Shown here: positions 36,431-49,500 of the stretch, in pieces
Position numbering within the stretch: position 1 is the first letter of the stretch
How the letters are laid out: every line of letters begins with the position of its first letter
From: Tetradesmus obliquus
Lineage: Eukaryota > Chlorophyta > Chlorophyceae > Sphaeropleales > Scenedesmaceae
Length of the DNA: 64,000 nucleotides
Assembly (NCBI GenBank): GCA_030272155.1
Contig: CP126193.1
Span: 2,232,001-2,296,000 of the forward strand
Direction of reading: 5' to 3'
The notes under the pieces: model-generated
Database searches by the model: none
What the model saw: the letters and a program-made list of their open reading frames with translations, nothing else
Told to the model about the DNA's origin: nothing
Program-made: the position numbers and the translations under genes

Positions 36431-37031
36431 GAAACATGCACTAACATGCTGCTGGAACTGTACTTCCACCTGCACAACGGGTCGCAAGCAGGAGGCATTG
36501 ACACCCGCTATCAACAAACGCATGTCAGAAGCCTGCTGTGTGTTACTGCTGTGCTGCGCTGACTGCTGCGCAGGCCAGCGTCTGGGACGTTGACGGCTCC
36601 GGCATGCAGCAGGTGCCCGATGCTGGCCTAGACCTGGCCCTGAGGAAGGTGAGGGGCCGTGCTGCAGAAAGTACTGTTGCTGCTCCAACAGCAGGCGGCC
36701 AGCTGACAATCGGTGCTCGTGTGAATCTGCATGTGGTTAGTCCACAGCATGCATGCTGCATGTTCGTCTGACATCAAATCCGAAGCATGCATGCTGCATG
36801 TTCGTCTGACATCAAAGGCCTTGGCTTGCACCCCAGAGTCTGCATGCATACTGTGCGAGCGCAAAGCGAGCTGCACGTCCGTGCTAGCAGGCTGACATGT
36901 TGCTTTACTACATGTACGCTGGTCCCTACAACTGCTGTCTGCGGTGTGCTGTGCAGAAGATCATCTACACCTTCAGCCCCATCAGCGCAGTGGTGTTTGG
37001 GCTGGCAGCTGCCTACGTGGTGCTGGGCTAA
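33664..37031 (+). CDS. Predicted organelle-targeted membrane protein with one in-frame TGA
   Basis: Seven exons fit by phase: 33664-33995, 34273-34375, 34608-34667, 35510-35617, 35935-36171, 36574-36648 and 36957-37031, totalling 330 codons. The N-terminus is rich in His/Arg/Ser/Ala and looks like a transit peptide. It is followed by a helical segment (LFEKTVELLQRFEDTPGD), a basic-aromatic one (WPSARITKMWKFFFK), then hydrophobic helices (TLGLTLVAMAVLVAAALVAA; LLLKLALVPPFAFGALLAAS; SPISAVVFGLAAAYVVLG at the end). No family is recognised. The fifth exon contains TGA at 36157-36159, directly before the codons SIGL and a GTGGGT donor. If TGA is taken as the end, the protein stops there. If it is read through, spliced out by an isoform I did not find, or an error, the last two exons follow in perfect phase. 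The first exon may instead extend to 34107, but that choice breaks the phase. Confidence 0.55.
36361..36431. repeat. (CTGT)n microsatellite, about 17 units
   Basis: A pure tetranucleotide run inside an intron of the membrane-protein gene, flanked by unique sequence. Confidence 0.95.
36746..36816. repeat. Tandem duplication of 33 bp, offset 38 bp
   Basis: A block starting AGCATGCATGCTGCATGTTC is repeated exactly 38 bp later in the last intron of the membrane-protein gene. The start of the block is itself palindromic (GCATGCATGC). Confidence 0.85.
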
Positions 37032-38733
<1,702 letters not shown>

Positions 38734-41700
38734 TCACACATCAGCTCCCAGCGGTACGCCTCGATGCCGCCAGAAGCCTCCTGTAGCCACATCCAGCAAG
38801 CTTCTTCGTCGCTGCGCCCTGCGACGAGCCACAATCTTGGCGTTTGTCTGTGTCCAGTTCTTTGCCCAGACTACGCCATCCTCCATGTTTTGCCACATGG
38901 TCCATGCCTCAGTCATGTTGAGGGGCACACCCCACAGCGGGTGCTTTGGGGCGTTCCAACCACCTGGCAGGCCGGCAGACGATGGGCGTTGCAGAGATGT
39001 GGTGTGATGGTGCAGTTGCAGGAACAGCAGAGTCAGCAGAGGGTGGCGGAGCTGGTGTGATGGTGGTGAGGTGATGGTGGAGTGCAAGCTGAAGCACCTT
39101 GAGCAGTTGCTATCAACAAGATTGCTGCCTGCTCCGGTTGTAAGAGGAAAGCCAATAAGCTACATACAAGCTGTAGCCCGGTGCAGACCTCTGTCAGCAA
39201 TGTGCTGCCTGCAGCAAGCAGCTTACTTGCTTGCTTGCCTACAAGGAGCATCCTCACACCACTGCACGCTGCCTCCCATGCAACACAGCAATCACAAAAT
39301 GTGAGGCGCCATGTGCAGCTGCAGCAGCTGCATGCGTCTGCACCTCACACTCACCGTTGACTTTGTTGTCCCAGTCAGCGTTGATTGCTATCCGCAGCGG
39401 GTGCTCCATCAGGCCAGCGTTGCGGATCATGTTGGCTGCAGTGGGACCATACTCCGCATCGAGCACGCCTGCACAGTGCTTCTCAAGCGTGGTGTTCCTG
39501 CAAGATACAACACAACAACGACACAGCAGTGCACCATAGCACCATGGCGAGGAGCTTGCAGAAGAGCAGGCAGGCCTAGTTGTCTGCTTGCAGCTAGCAC
39601 AATACCTTCAGCAAGCGGCAGCATACAATCAGGTTGTTTTTGCTGCAGTCAAAACAACTCGTCAAGGACATACACACACATGCAGACAACTTGGCACACC
39701 CCACATACACTCTTCTTCATGCTCTCTGTGCTGCTTTGGGCGCATCTGCTGCGACATGCCACACCAGAGCTCTGAGCACCAGTGTCTTCATCCAAAGCTT
39801 GGGCACCCTGCAACAGACAAGCTGCTCACCTGACTGTAGGTATGCCGTGCGTGCGCAGCGTCCAATAGGCATTCCAGGCAGCCAGCGGGCAGACCTGATT
39901 GGGCAAAGCTGTGCCCATGAAGTATGTTATGTTGTAGTTTACCACATCAATGCTGCGCTGCAACTCCTTCTCCGGCCCATAGCCCATGTACCACATGCTC
40001 CAGGAGTGAGGGATGGGCGGCGTGATGATCTCGTCCTGCAAGTCACAAATGACAAGCGACAGCAACAACAGTAGCAGCAACGGCAGACATGTCAGCCACA
40101 TGCTGTTTGACTGGGGGATGCGTGGATTGGTGACCTTGTTCTGCAAGCGACGCGCTGCAGTCAAATAACATAGACTTGCATTCAATAGGCCCTGCACGGC
40201 AGAGCAGCCAAGCACACGTCTCCTGCCACCCCTTGTTGCCAACCATACACTCATGCAGCCTTGAAACAGCACCCAATATCGCAAACACTATCAGCCCAGT
40301 CCCCCACCCCCCACCTGGCCCCCCACTCACCCTGGGCGCGTGTCCTGCAGGCACGTGCACCTCGCCCGTCACCCTGTGCAGCAGCAGCACCTCTCCCTGG
40401 TAGTCGTAGTGCACCAGGCCCTGCAGCCACCAGTTGCCCTGCTTCTTCATCTGGCCATCCCGCGGGTTCCAGCCCAGGTGCGCCAGGTTGGTGAACACAC
40501 CGCCTGCAATGGCAAACAGCAGGCAGGGCGCAGACGCAGAGCAGCACAAAGCCAGCACTTGCATGGGCTAGCAAGACAAGGAATACCATAACAGGCTGAA
40601 GAGCAAATGCAGCCAAGGTGCGCCAGGCTGGTAAGCACACCGCCTGGCAGTGAGGAAGCAGGCAGGTGCAGTAGCACAGCGGAACAAAGTCAGCAGCCGC
40701 ATGAGCACATACGAGCAGCTGCAAGAAGGTGTCGAAGGGCAGGTCCTTCATATTAAAAGAGGCTGCAGGGCAGTTCTGGTCCCCAGCCTGCACACTTCAG
40801 CTGCATGCTGCACCCAGCAGCACCCCCCTGCAGCATCCTCAAGTGCCATTTGCTACACAGCAGAATCTCAGCGCACACGCAGACAGAACGGTCAAGCGCT
40901 GGCGTGGTGTTCGACTTGCTGCCAGAGTTGGGCGGGGCTGCTGAGGCTTTCGTTGACTTCCTTGAACATGTGACATATCTCCCCTCACCTGGTGGCACGT
41001 TGATGTGTTGGTACATGTGCGCCTTGCCTGCCAGCCCGAAGGCCACCCCGAAGGTGTCCTTGTCGCCGTACATGAAGTCGTAGATGTGCTTCTCGCTGAA
41101 GCTGTTGAGGAACCACGCCCACTCCAGCACGTCTGGCAGTTTGAGAGGTGCAGCGGCAGAAAGAACATAACAGCAGCGCAGAGATGCAATACTGGTGAAG
41201 GAGCAGAGTACCCGAGCTTGAAAGGTACGCGATGCGCACACAGAGGGCAGGGTGCAGTGACAATGCCCATGCGCACTAGTCCTGGTTTGCATGCACGCTC
41301 CCTGGTGTTACAGCACTCTTGTGATCTGGCTTGCATGACCCCTGCTCGCGTCGTTGCTATGTGTCTGCAGTGCAAAGTGCTAATACGGCCACTCACCCAA
41401 GTGCATGGCACGGTTGATCATGACCTGGCCACTCTCTGCATATCTGTTGAAGTCCGACTTGCCCTCGTTTAACGCATCACGCACAGTCATGTTCAAACCT
41501 GCAGTTGAGCAGCAAGGCGGCCAGCCAATGAGTGCGAGGCTACAGAGTGTGGCAGGATGGCAGGTCGCAGGTGTGTTATGGGGTGTGGCACGTGGCAGGT
41601 GTGTATTGTTGCCGCAGCAAAGACCTTCAAACCATTCACAGCAGGGGCACCTCCCCACCCAGTCCGAGCAGCAAGCAGTGGCAGCCCATCCTGCGTCTGT

Positions 41701-43944
41701 GTTTGCCGTTTTCTGGCCTCCAGGTAAGTGTTGTCTAACACAGGGAATCACAGCCACAGCTTGCATGCAGATTTCAAAACCATCTGATAACATCAGCAGC
41801 TCACCAACATAAGGGAAGACCTCGTCTTTGACCATGCCCGTGCCGTAGATGTCGCCCCAGAAATAGTTGCCGCGCTCGCGGAACAGCGGCGCATCAAACA
41901 TGAAGGCCGGGTCGCGCCGCAAGATGACGTCGCAGTCCAGCAGGAACGCCTCCTTGAACCTGCCAGTGTGCAGCAGTTGCGGCAGCAGGTGTTGCGGGGT
42001 CAGCTGGTGGTTGTCAGGCGTTGTACAACGCTGCATATATGTCAACTGGGGCAGCAGCCAAGGTGGCTACTATCATAGTATTGCTATGTGTGGCGCCGTG
42101 CAGGCATGTGTTCCAGCTTGCAGGAGACGAGAGCACATGACAGGATGCACAGCTGGCTGGCTAGACGCGCCGGGCACTATGCCTGCAGAACAAGCTGCAT
42201 CCCCTCACTTGCTCTGCAGCAGCGCCCAAGGCTTCATAGGGAAGCCCTTGAGCTTTGCGCCAGGCAGGTGGTGCTTGGGGTAGGGCAGCTTACTGGCATC
42301 ATAGCCCTCAAGAGGGCCAAACTCGGCCTTGAGGGCCTGCAGGAAAACACAAGCCGTACACAATAAACCAATACGCGCACGGGAAACAGTAGGGGTGAGC
42401 ATATCGCAGACAAGCCAGCCAGGCAGCCAGGCAGGCTTGCAGGAGTGTAAGGTAGGGGGGAATAGCAGCGCAGGTAAGACTTGCAGGAGGGCTGTTACTT
42501 TGCTGCAGCAGCAGTGGCGGTGGCAGGCATGGCTGATGCTGCACATGCATGTGCCCTACTGCTGCATCAGCTGCATCTATGCAACCGCTGCTGCTGGAGT
42601 AAACCAGCAGCAGTAAGCAGCAGTAGCATGGCCTCTCACCGCAAGAGTGGTGTTATCCATCTCGTCATCTCCATGCCAGAAGATCTCCACAGGCAGCTTG
42701 CTGCGGTGCTTGTAGCGCAGGATGCGCAGCAGCACAATGGCCTGCGGCAGGTAGTAGCGGCCTCCCGCGCTCATCACGATGCCTCGCTCGTGTGTGGTCT
42801 GCAGGCAGGAGCCAGGGCGTTAGGCCAGAAGCAGAGGCACAGGCAGCAGCAGTGGAGGCGCGAGCAGTTGCGCTGACTGATGCAGCTCAACGGAAGCGAG
42901 TGCAAACTGCCAACACAAGAATACAGGGTGACTACCTGTATCGAGGGTATCTGCAACAAGTGAACCTGCAGTTGCTGCTGCTGCATATGTAAAACGCCTT
43001 CCGCTGACTGCACTGCCAGTATCCTTGCACTGCTACTCTGTAGCCGGCTGCTACATCACTGCTGAACGGCAGTGCATGCAGACTGTACAACAGCACATTG
43101 GAAGCACAGACAAACAAGACAACATATCGCCTGCCTTCCTGCAATCATTCCTGCAAGGTGGTGAGCTGAGCTGGCTTCTGCCCACATCTGTGCAATCACT
43201 TGCAGTTGCTACCAAGCTGCTGCTAATCCCGCAAGCCATTCCCTGCATATCCCGCAGGCTTTTTCCGTAAACATACCGCTGCTGCAACACTGGCTGCTTC
43301 CAGAACCACTGACCTGCTGTTTCAGCGCGTCCCAGCGCTGCTTGAACTCTGTTGAGTTCAGATAAGCAGCAACCTTGCTGCGGTAGTCCCTGAAAGTCTG
43401 GTTCTTAGCGCCCGCCTCAGGCAGCCAGTAGTTCTCCACAGGCTTGCGCGGCAAGCGTGTCTTGTCGTAAAAGACAGCTCGCTGCAGGTACCTTACTGCT
43501 GCATGCTCGTCCGGGGCGTCAGCTGCTGCTGCTGCCGCTGCTGCTGCTGGGCTGCTGTTTGTTGCAGCAGCAGCAGTTGAGATGCTTGCTGCTGCTGTTA
43601 TGTTGTCTGATGGCAACACTAATCGATTGAACCTCGGATGATCACACCCAGAGCCGTCTGCAAGAGGGCAACAGAACAGCAGCAGCATGAGTCACTTGCT
43701 GCTGCTACTGCCGTTGCTGCTGCTGCACTGTGCATGCCCAACAGGTCATGCAGTGGAGCACATATAGACTAGGCAGCGCACCTAGGCGGTTGGCATGTAG
43801 TTGTTGCATTATCCTTGTGTGTGTGCTGAGGAAATAGACCAGGTTGACGCAGATGAGGCCAGCCAGCACAGCTGTGAACACCAGCGTGGTCCTGGTATGA
43901 GCTGCATGAGGCCCTGACAGGGCCCCAGCTTCCGACTTCTTCAT
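38734..43944 (-). CDS. GT71-family (MNN1-type) alpha-mannosyltransferase, Golgi type II membrane protein
   Basis: Eleven exons, transcript order: 43944-43782, 43657-43314, 42798-42640, 42336-42209, 41959-41805, 41498-41397, 41132-40989, 40503-40331, 40035-39830, 39497-39355 and 38963-38734. All phases agree, giving 648 residues. A short cytosolic tail is followed by one membrane segment (TLVFTAVLAGLICVNLVYFL, about residues 20-40), then an Ala/Ser-rich stem. Catalytic-domain marks are GIVMSAGGRYYLPQAIVLLR, LPVEIFWHGDDE, GFPMKPWALLQSKFKEAFLLDCD and RDPAFMFDAPLF. The DCD triplet is the DxD motif that binds the metal and nucleotide sugar. The order and spacing match the alpha-1,3-mannosyltransferase family of fungi and algae, so transfer of mannose from GDP-mannose to glycoproteins or wall glycans is likely. 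The acceptor cannot be told. Introns 7 and 8 contain partial copies of the following exon edges (see findings). Confidence 0.85.
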
Positions 43945-44777
43945 TGTATCCCTAGAAAAGTCCTATACTACGCTAACGAGCCTGTTGTGGGGCTCCTGCA
44001 TCCATACGCTGCTGCCTCGGTCCGCCAAGAAAAGCCACGAGGCAGTGCCTCGGTGAACGAACGATCGTAGCACGTTTGACCAATTTATAGCTTTATTAAA
44101 GTGCTGGTAGTTTTAAGCAAGATGCAGAGCTGTCCCAGTTCAAAGGCCGTGCTAAAGACGAGGAGATCACGGTTGCCTAGAAGATGTCGTCGACTTCAAC
44201 AATGACAATCGTCACAATTGTATATCACTTTATATGTACCGGAGCTCTCTGGGGTGCCAGTTATGTCACCTTGGACTAGGGTCCCAGAGTGCAGAGACCA
44301 GGGTGTCCCAGGCGGCCTCGGCCAGGCTTTGCCTAGGACGACAGGCGCAGAGCAGCTAAGCACGAGAAGTTTGACTGATGCGATATATTACTGCCACTGC
44401 TACCGTGTATGCTGGTGCAACACGCAAACACGTCCGTAAGCAGGGAATCTGTACAATTGATGAGCCTAACAATTGACAAGCTTTGCAGGAAGGCCATCCT
44501 GTGGCTCAGCCATCCCAGTTCCGGCAGGGATGCGAAAGGTTATTACTTTACCCAACTGGGAGGACATGCAACCCCATGAACACCAGCACAACTCTTGTTC
44601 AGTGAGCAGGCTCTGCTGTTGCGTGTGCCACCACCCTAGGTGTTTCATAACTGCAGCCGCTTGCATCTACCACGGCCCCAAAGACTGCAGGCTCTCCATC
44701 AAGTGGCCGTTGTGCCAACCACCAGCTCTCGCTCTTCATGAAGTGGCCGTTGTGCCAACCACTGAGACACCACCGCA
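43945..44777. other. Region between NME7 3' end and GT71 5' end
   Basis: Both genes run on the minus strand, so this holds the GT71 promoter and the NME7 3' UTR. No supported ORF. A 22-bp direct repeat (44701-44762) lies just outside the NME7 stop codon. Confidence 0.45.
44701..44762. repeat. Two copies of a 22-bp block, 40-bp period
   Basis: AAGTGGCCGTTGTGCCAACC followed by AC occurs at 44701 and again at 44741, in the presumed 3' UTR of NME7. Confidence 0.85.
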
Positions 44778-47403
44778 TCATGCTGCTTGCAGGATCCTGA
44801 AGAAGTAGCTCGTCTCCAACTGCCCATCCTCCTGCAGGTCTGTGCAGTGGATGCCGTTGCGCACCCTGCTCACGCCAAACCTTGCTCGCAAGCTGTGCGG
44901 CCGCAGCACGCGGCCCAGCTCAGGGTCCAGCGGCCCACACAGCTGCCTAAAGGGCTCCACTGCCTCGCCGCCCTCCCTGTCAGCAACCTGTAGCAGCCAG
45001 TTGCAAGGACAGCAGCAAACAAGTTTGATAACCCAGCAGGGACCCTGGTGCACCTGGCACGTGTAGGATTTGCTCATGCAAACACAGTGGCAGCACTGAC
45101 GTACTGCTCTGCCATGTCATTGCATCGCTGATGGTATCAAGGCAGCTGTCTCAGGCTTCCAGAGTTAACAAGGACCAACAAAATTCACCAAGCGCATACC
45201 TGCAAGGCACGGAAGCTGCACACACAAACTAGTCTCTCACCTCCACTGCTATGCATGGCCCTGCAACCAGCTCGTCCACCATGGCACTGAAATCTCCCGG
45301 TGCCACCACGCCTTTGTACACCTCCACGAACTCTGCTGCAGCAGGCTTGTCCAAGGCGAACAGCTGCAGCCCTGTCACATCAAACACCTCCTGTATGCAG
45401 TCCAGCATCATGCCTGCAGCCAGGTGCAGAAGCCAAATTGTTGCAGGGGCAGTGCGTAGGTGGCACAAGCACGCACACCACTGCAAAGATATTGTCTGCA
45501 ATGGGTGTGGTGTGAAACTTATTGCTTGCAGGACCAAACACTGCACATTTGTTGGCAATGTGGAGGTCCTCTGGGTAGGGCAATTATTGATGCCTGCAGC
45601 TTGCGCGAGCCTGCTGTTTTCACAGTCCCTTGTTTGCTCGAGTCAGCTGCGCCAATGTTGGGCGCAGCTCACTGTTGCTCACCTGCTAAGCCATCCTTGA
45701 CAGCGTGAGGCTTGATGAGGCCTAGTGTGGTGCCGCTGCATCGTGCACAGCGCCCAACGCTGCTGCCCTTGCCAAAGAAGAAGGACAGCTCTGCAGCTGC
45801 GTTGGCTGGGCTGTCTGACCCGTGTGCTGCATTGCGCGTGCCATCACTGCCAAACAGTCCACGGATGCTGTTTGGTGCCTGCTGCCGCGCTGTGCTGCTG
45901 TCAGTCGGCCCTGCAGGATGCACACATAGGTAGCGTGAACGGCACAGTTGGCATCATCCACTTCGCTGCTTACACACATTGATTAATGGTGGCTGATGCG
46001 CAGGCCACCACCGGGTTCCTTGTTTGCAGTTGCCTTCACAGTATCTGCGCCATTAATCTGCATGCGGCTAGGACGTGGCAGCCACACTGCCTGTGATTTG
46101 TATTTGTATTCCTGCAGGATGATGCGTTGCTGGTGTGCATGTCATTCATCATGTGGCAAGTGACTGGATATGTTGCTATGGGGCATGTGCTACTGGGCTC
46201 ACCCAGCAGGTCCCTCCATTTTGTTATGCTGCTGGCTGCCATCAGCTCCAGCGCCACGATTGGCCCGCTGGTCATGAAGCTGCACAGGGTGTTGAAGAAG
46301 GGCCGGCCAGCATGCACTGCATAGAAGGCCTCCGCATCTGCTCTGCTGAGCTGACACATGCGCATGTTGCTGCAGCAGCATGCGGCAAACAAGGTACCAG
46401 GCAAGCAGGCGGCACAAGTTGCTTACTGACGTGATGTGGCAGCTCATTGCTGCATGCGACCGGGGGCCTCCCCCGCCTTGGCCAAAGTAGACTACTACAT
46501 CACCTGTTATGCGGCAGAACAGTGCTGCTGCATCCATTAATTTGGCTGTCAGGTTGTGGCCCAAGCATATTCTGCATACTCACTAACTGCACACCTAAAG
46601 TCACATGTGAAAAGGATGTAAGCCTGCTGTAATACTGCTACTCTGCCAGAATGGTGACGGCGAGCGTCTGCTGCTTGCACCATGCTCACGTGATGCTGAA
46701 GCCGCTTGTTGTGATTGCATTGATAATCTTGCCCATATGCTTGACAGCGTCCGGCTTTATGAGCGCCAGTGTCCTGCAGCCAGCATGTACAGAAGTGGCA
46801 TAGGCAATATTGTACTTCTGCCATGGTGATCATCTGTCAGTGTGCTGGCCATACATCTTGCAGAATGACAGCTGTGCTACTGGCTGGCTAGAGAGCATGC
46901 CCACAGGGTCCAACTTGGACGATGCTCTGAAATGCCTTGGCTAGTTGCATATCAGACTATGAATCTGCTAGCAGTGTGAGGGTTACACTTGAGTTGCTCA
47001 CTTTTCTGCACGGGCCTCAATGCTCTGCCTGGTGAAATCATCGCCGTACTCGATGAGCCGCAGCTGCCGTGCATACACCACAATGGTGGAGCCTATGTAC
47101 AGCTGCTGCAGTGTGACTCCATCATACTTGATGCGCTTGAGGAAGTGCCGTCTGTTCTTGATGTCAAACTGTGGGCAGCAGGCAACACCATGCATGGTGT
47201 TGGGCACGCCTTCACTTGCTGACACACTCATTCATACCTGTTCTCACTATATGCAATGAGATGCAGGCGTCTTCATGCGATTCGTTACTGTCTCTCACCA
47301 TCTCCAGCTCATTGGTGTCCTTGTAGTAAAAGAGCTGATAACGCCACAGCACGCCCGAGTTCGGGTCCAGCCACTCGGCAACAAACGCATATCGTTGTGA
47401 CAT
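44778..47403 (-). CDS. NME7: NME7-type nucleoside diphosphate kinase with DM10 domain (ciliary, FAP67-like)
   Basis: Seven exons, transcript order: 47403-47299, 47168-47002, 46773-46690, 46369-46203, 45910-45683, 45413-45241 and 44987-44778. They splice in frame to 377 residues, practically the length of animal NME7. The DM10 domain covers about residues 1-90 (MSQRYAFVAEWLDPNSGVLW, then VYARQLRLIEYGDDF). Two NDK domains follow. The first opens with TLALIKPDAVKHMG and has its active-site His in RNAAHGSDS. The second contains GLIKPHAVKDG and its His in NGIHCTDL. NME7 is a luminal protein of ciliary doublet microtubules and also binds the gamma-tubulin ring complex in animals. Both His residues are present, so catalysis is possible. 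The start is chosen at the Met aligned with homologues; an upstream in-frame Met (47490) would add 29 residues without similarity. It suggests that the organism makes, or recently made, cilia. Confidence 0.95.
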
Positions 47404-49500
47404 GGTGTATTGATGTGTCTTTGCCTGTCGAGGTTGCTTCTCAGGCCATCGGTCGTCAAGTGCGAAGCAAACGTCCAACAAGCTCTGCAATCGTTCCTAC
47501 AGACCCAATACAAATATCGTTGCTTCAATATGCGGTGAAACAGCGTCTCTAACTATTTTTTCGTCAGGTCCGCTGTTAAAACATCGCTTCAGCATAACAG
47601 TTTGACTGATGGTCAACAAGCAGCCTTCAAGACGCACAGCCGCTGGTATACCACGCTGTGGCAGTGTGCCATGCATGGCACACTGCATACGGTCTGCTGC
47701 TGTTCTTTGCTGCAGGTGTTGATCCTGCAGATGTGCATGCAAGTCAGTGTCTCAGGCTCAGCCTGAAGTTCAGGCTGAGCCTGAGAACAGGGCTGCTCCG
47801 ATCTGACAGCAGCACGCAGTGACAGCAACAATGACAGTGCCAACAAGTATATCTTGCGGATGGCATTGGCAGTGCTGGCTTCTGGAAACGGTCGACAAAG
47901 TGTTGTTGTCATGCTGCAAGCCCACGGTACGCGCATGTCATGCTCAAAATGCGCTACTCCAATGATTGACACCTTGGCTGATTATGAAAGCCACTGCAAG
48001 CACTGCGCAGTTATTGCAGGATTGTTGTACCAGTGTGATGCCATCATGACGAGCACACCACGGAAAGACACACCATTTTATGCTATGATAAGATGAGCAC
48101 CCTCAACAAACATTTGCTCAGCAAAATTTGCTGGCATGCATGTGCAGTCACACCAATGAAATAAGACTTCCTGGACATAAGCGCAGGCAGCACGGCGTGC
48201 CAGTGCGATCATAAACTATAATTTTTAATGCATATACCACATGCTAGCAGCTGCAAACCATGCTAGTTCGCACGTTCACAAAACAACAGAAGCAACAGCA
48301 TAACAACACCAGCATGAAGGCGAGTGATCTGCCAGGCTGGCACAAGCAAGCAAGCTGTACCATTTAAGAGCAGCTGCAGGGAGGCAGCATGCAAATTTGC
48401 ACCGTGGCATGGTGGCCATCTGCAGAGCATATGGCTGGGTTTAGGATATGGTCTGTGCCCAGTACATGTGAAAGGTCCAGCACAAAGCAGATGATGCCCC
48501 AGGCAGCATGACCATCTTTCATCACATGCTCGAGAGCTGAACCATGGATGTGTGGACCACCCATGTATCACAGTACGTGCGCGTGCTGCTTGCAAATGAG
48601 CAGGAAATTCTTGCAATGCTGTGACAACCTCTTGCTGAAATGTTTGCTGGGCGTGTAGTTGATGCTGTGCTGTACTGGTGCTGCGTGAACAAGCATATTG
48701 CTTGGCAATGATTCGTTAGTAGAGTGCTGCATTCTGGTGAGCTGTCTACTCTATGCCTCTGCGTGAATGTGACCCATCATTTGCACATGTTCTGGTGGGC
48801 AGCCCTGTGTGCAAGGCTGCTGTCAGCTGCCATATCATCATGTTCAGCTGGCATGCAGCCATCACCAGGTTGAGTGAACACATGCAGAATGTACATTGAT
48901 TTCATTGCGCAGCAAAACCTGAGAAGTTGTCAACCTTGCAACTGCGGACACAGAGATGTATGCTGGGTGTTGTGCATCTGTGCGGAGGGCCCACCGTACC
49001 TTCTTACCTGCTGCCACAGCCAAAGCTCCAAGTCCATGTGCGATCTATCCTGACTACAGGGCCCTTTGATGGTTGGACATGCCTGGCACGGCTGCATGTG
49101 TACAGCATGCCCTGCTACTGGTTGCTGCTCAGCACTGTGCATATCCCCCATCTGCACTCCCAGCAACTACGGCAATGCACAAGCAGCGCTTTGTGAGCGG
49201 AACCAGGCAATCAACGGCAAAGTGGTGTCAGCTCCGGCCTCTGCAGCTGCACACACCAGCAGAGCTGCCGTCGGCGGGCACACGATGGTGACTTTTCCAC
49301 CCATAGCAGCTGCAGGCACCCCACAAAAAGTTAGAGGGAGCTGAAAAATTACTTATTTCCAGCGATCAAGCATGTAAGGGTCGCATCGAAAAACCTGCAG
49401 GCCGGGGTTCAGGCACTCAAGCCAAGCTTTCTGCTCGCGCAGCAGCTCGGTGCGCCCTCTTTCCAGGCTGTCCTGTTGGGTTGAGACAGGAGGAGCAATC
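47404..49500. other. Divergent intergenic region between NME7 and RPL26
   Basis: These 2.1 kb carry both promoters. The clearest element is the perfect palindrome at 47751-47785. ORFs on either strand (for instance 47854-48096 on plus, with CSKC and HCKHC) lack splice or family support. No rRNA- or tRNA-like sequence was seen. Confidence 0.45.
47751..47785. repeat. Perfect 35-bp palindrome (17-bp arms, 1-nt centre)
   Basis: CTCAGGCTCAGCCTGAA is followed by one G and then its exact reverse complement. Each arm is itself nearly palindromic (CAGGCTCAGCCTG), so the site can form a hairpin or cruciform or bind a dimeric factor. It lies about 350 bp upstream of the NME7 start. Confidence 0.9.

Noticed and set aside
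40690-40780. Exon-like piece on minus in the GT71 gene (SFNMKDLPFDTFLQLL)
   Set aside because: Including it breaks the phase between the seventh and eighth exons, which join correctly without it.
47854-48096. 80-codon plus ORF with CSKC and HCKHC
   Set aside because: Zinc-knuckle-like spacing is tempting, but there are no splice partners, no similarity, and it lies in a promoter region.
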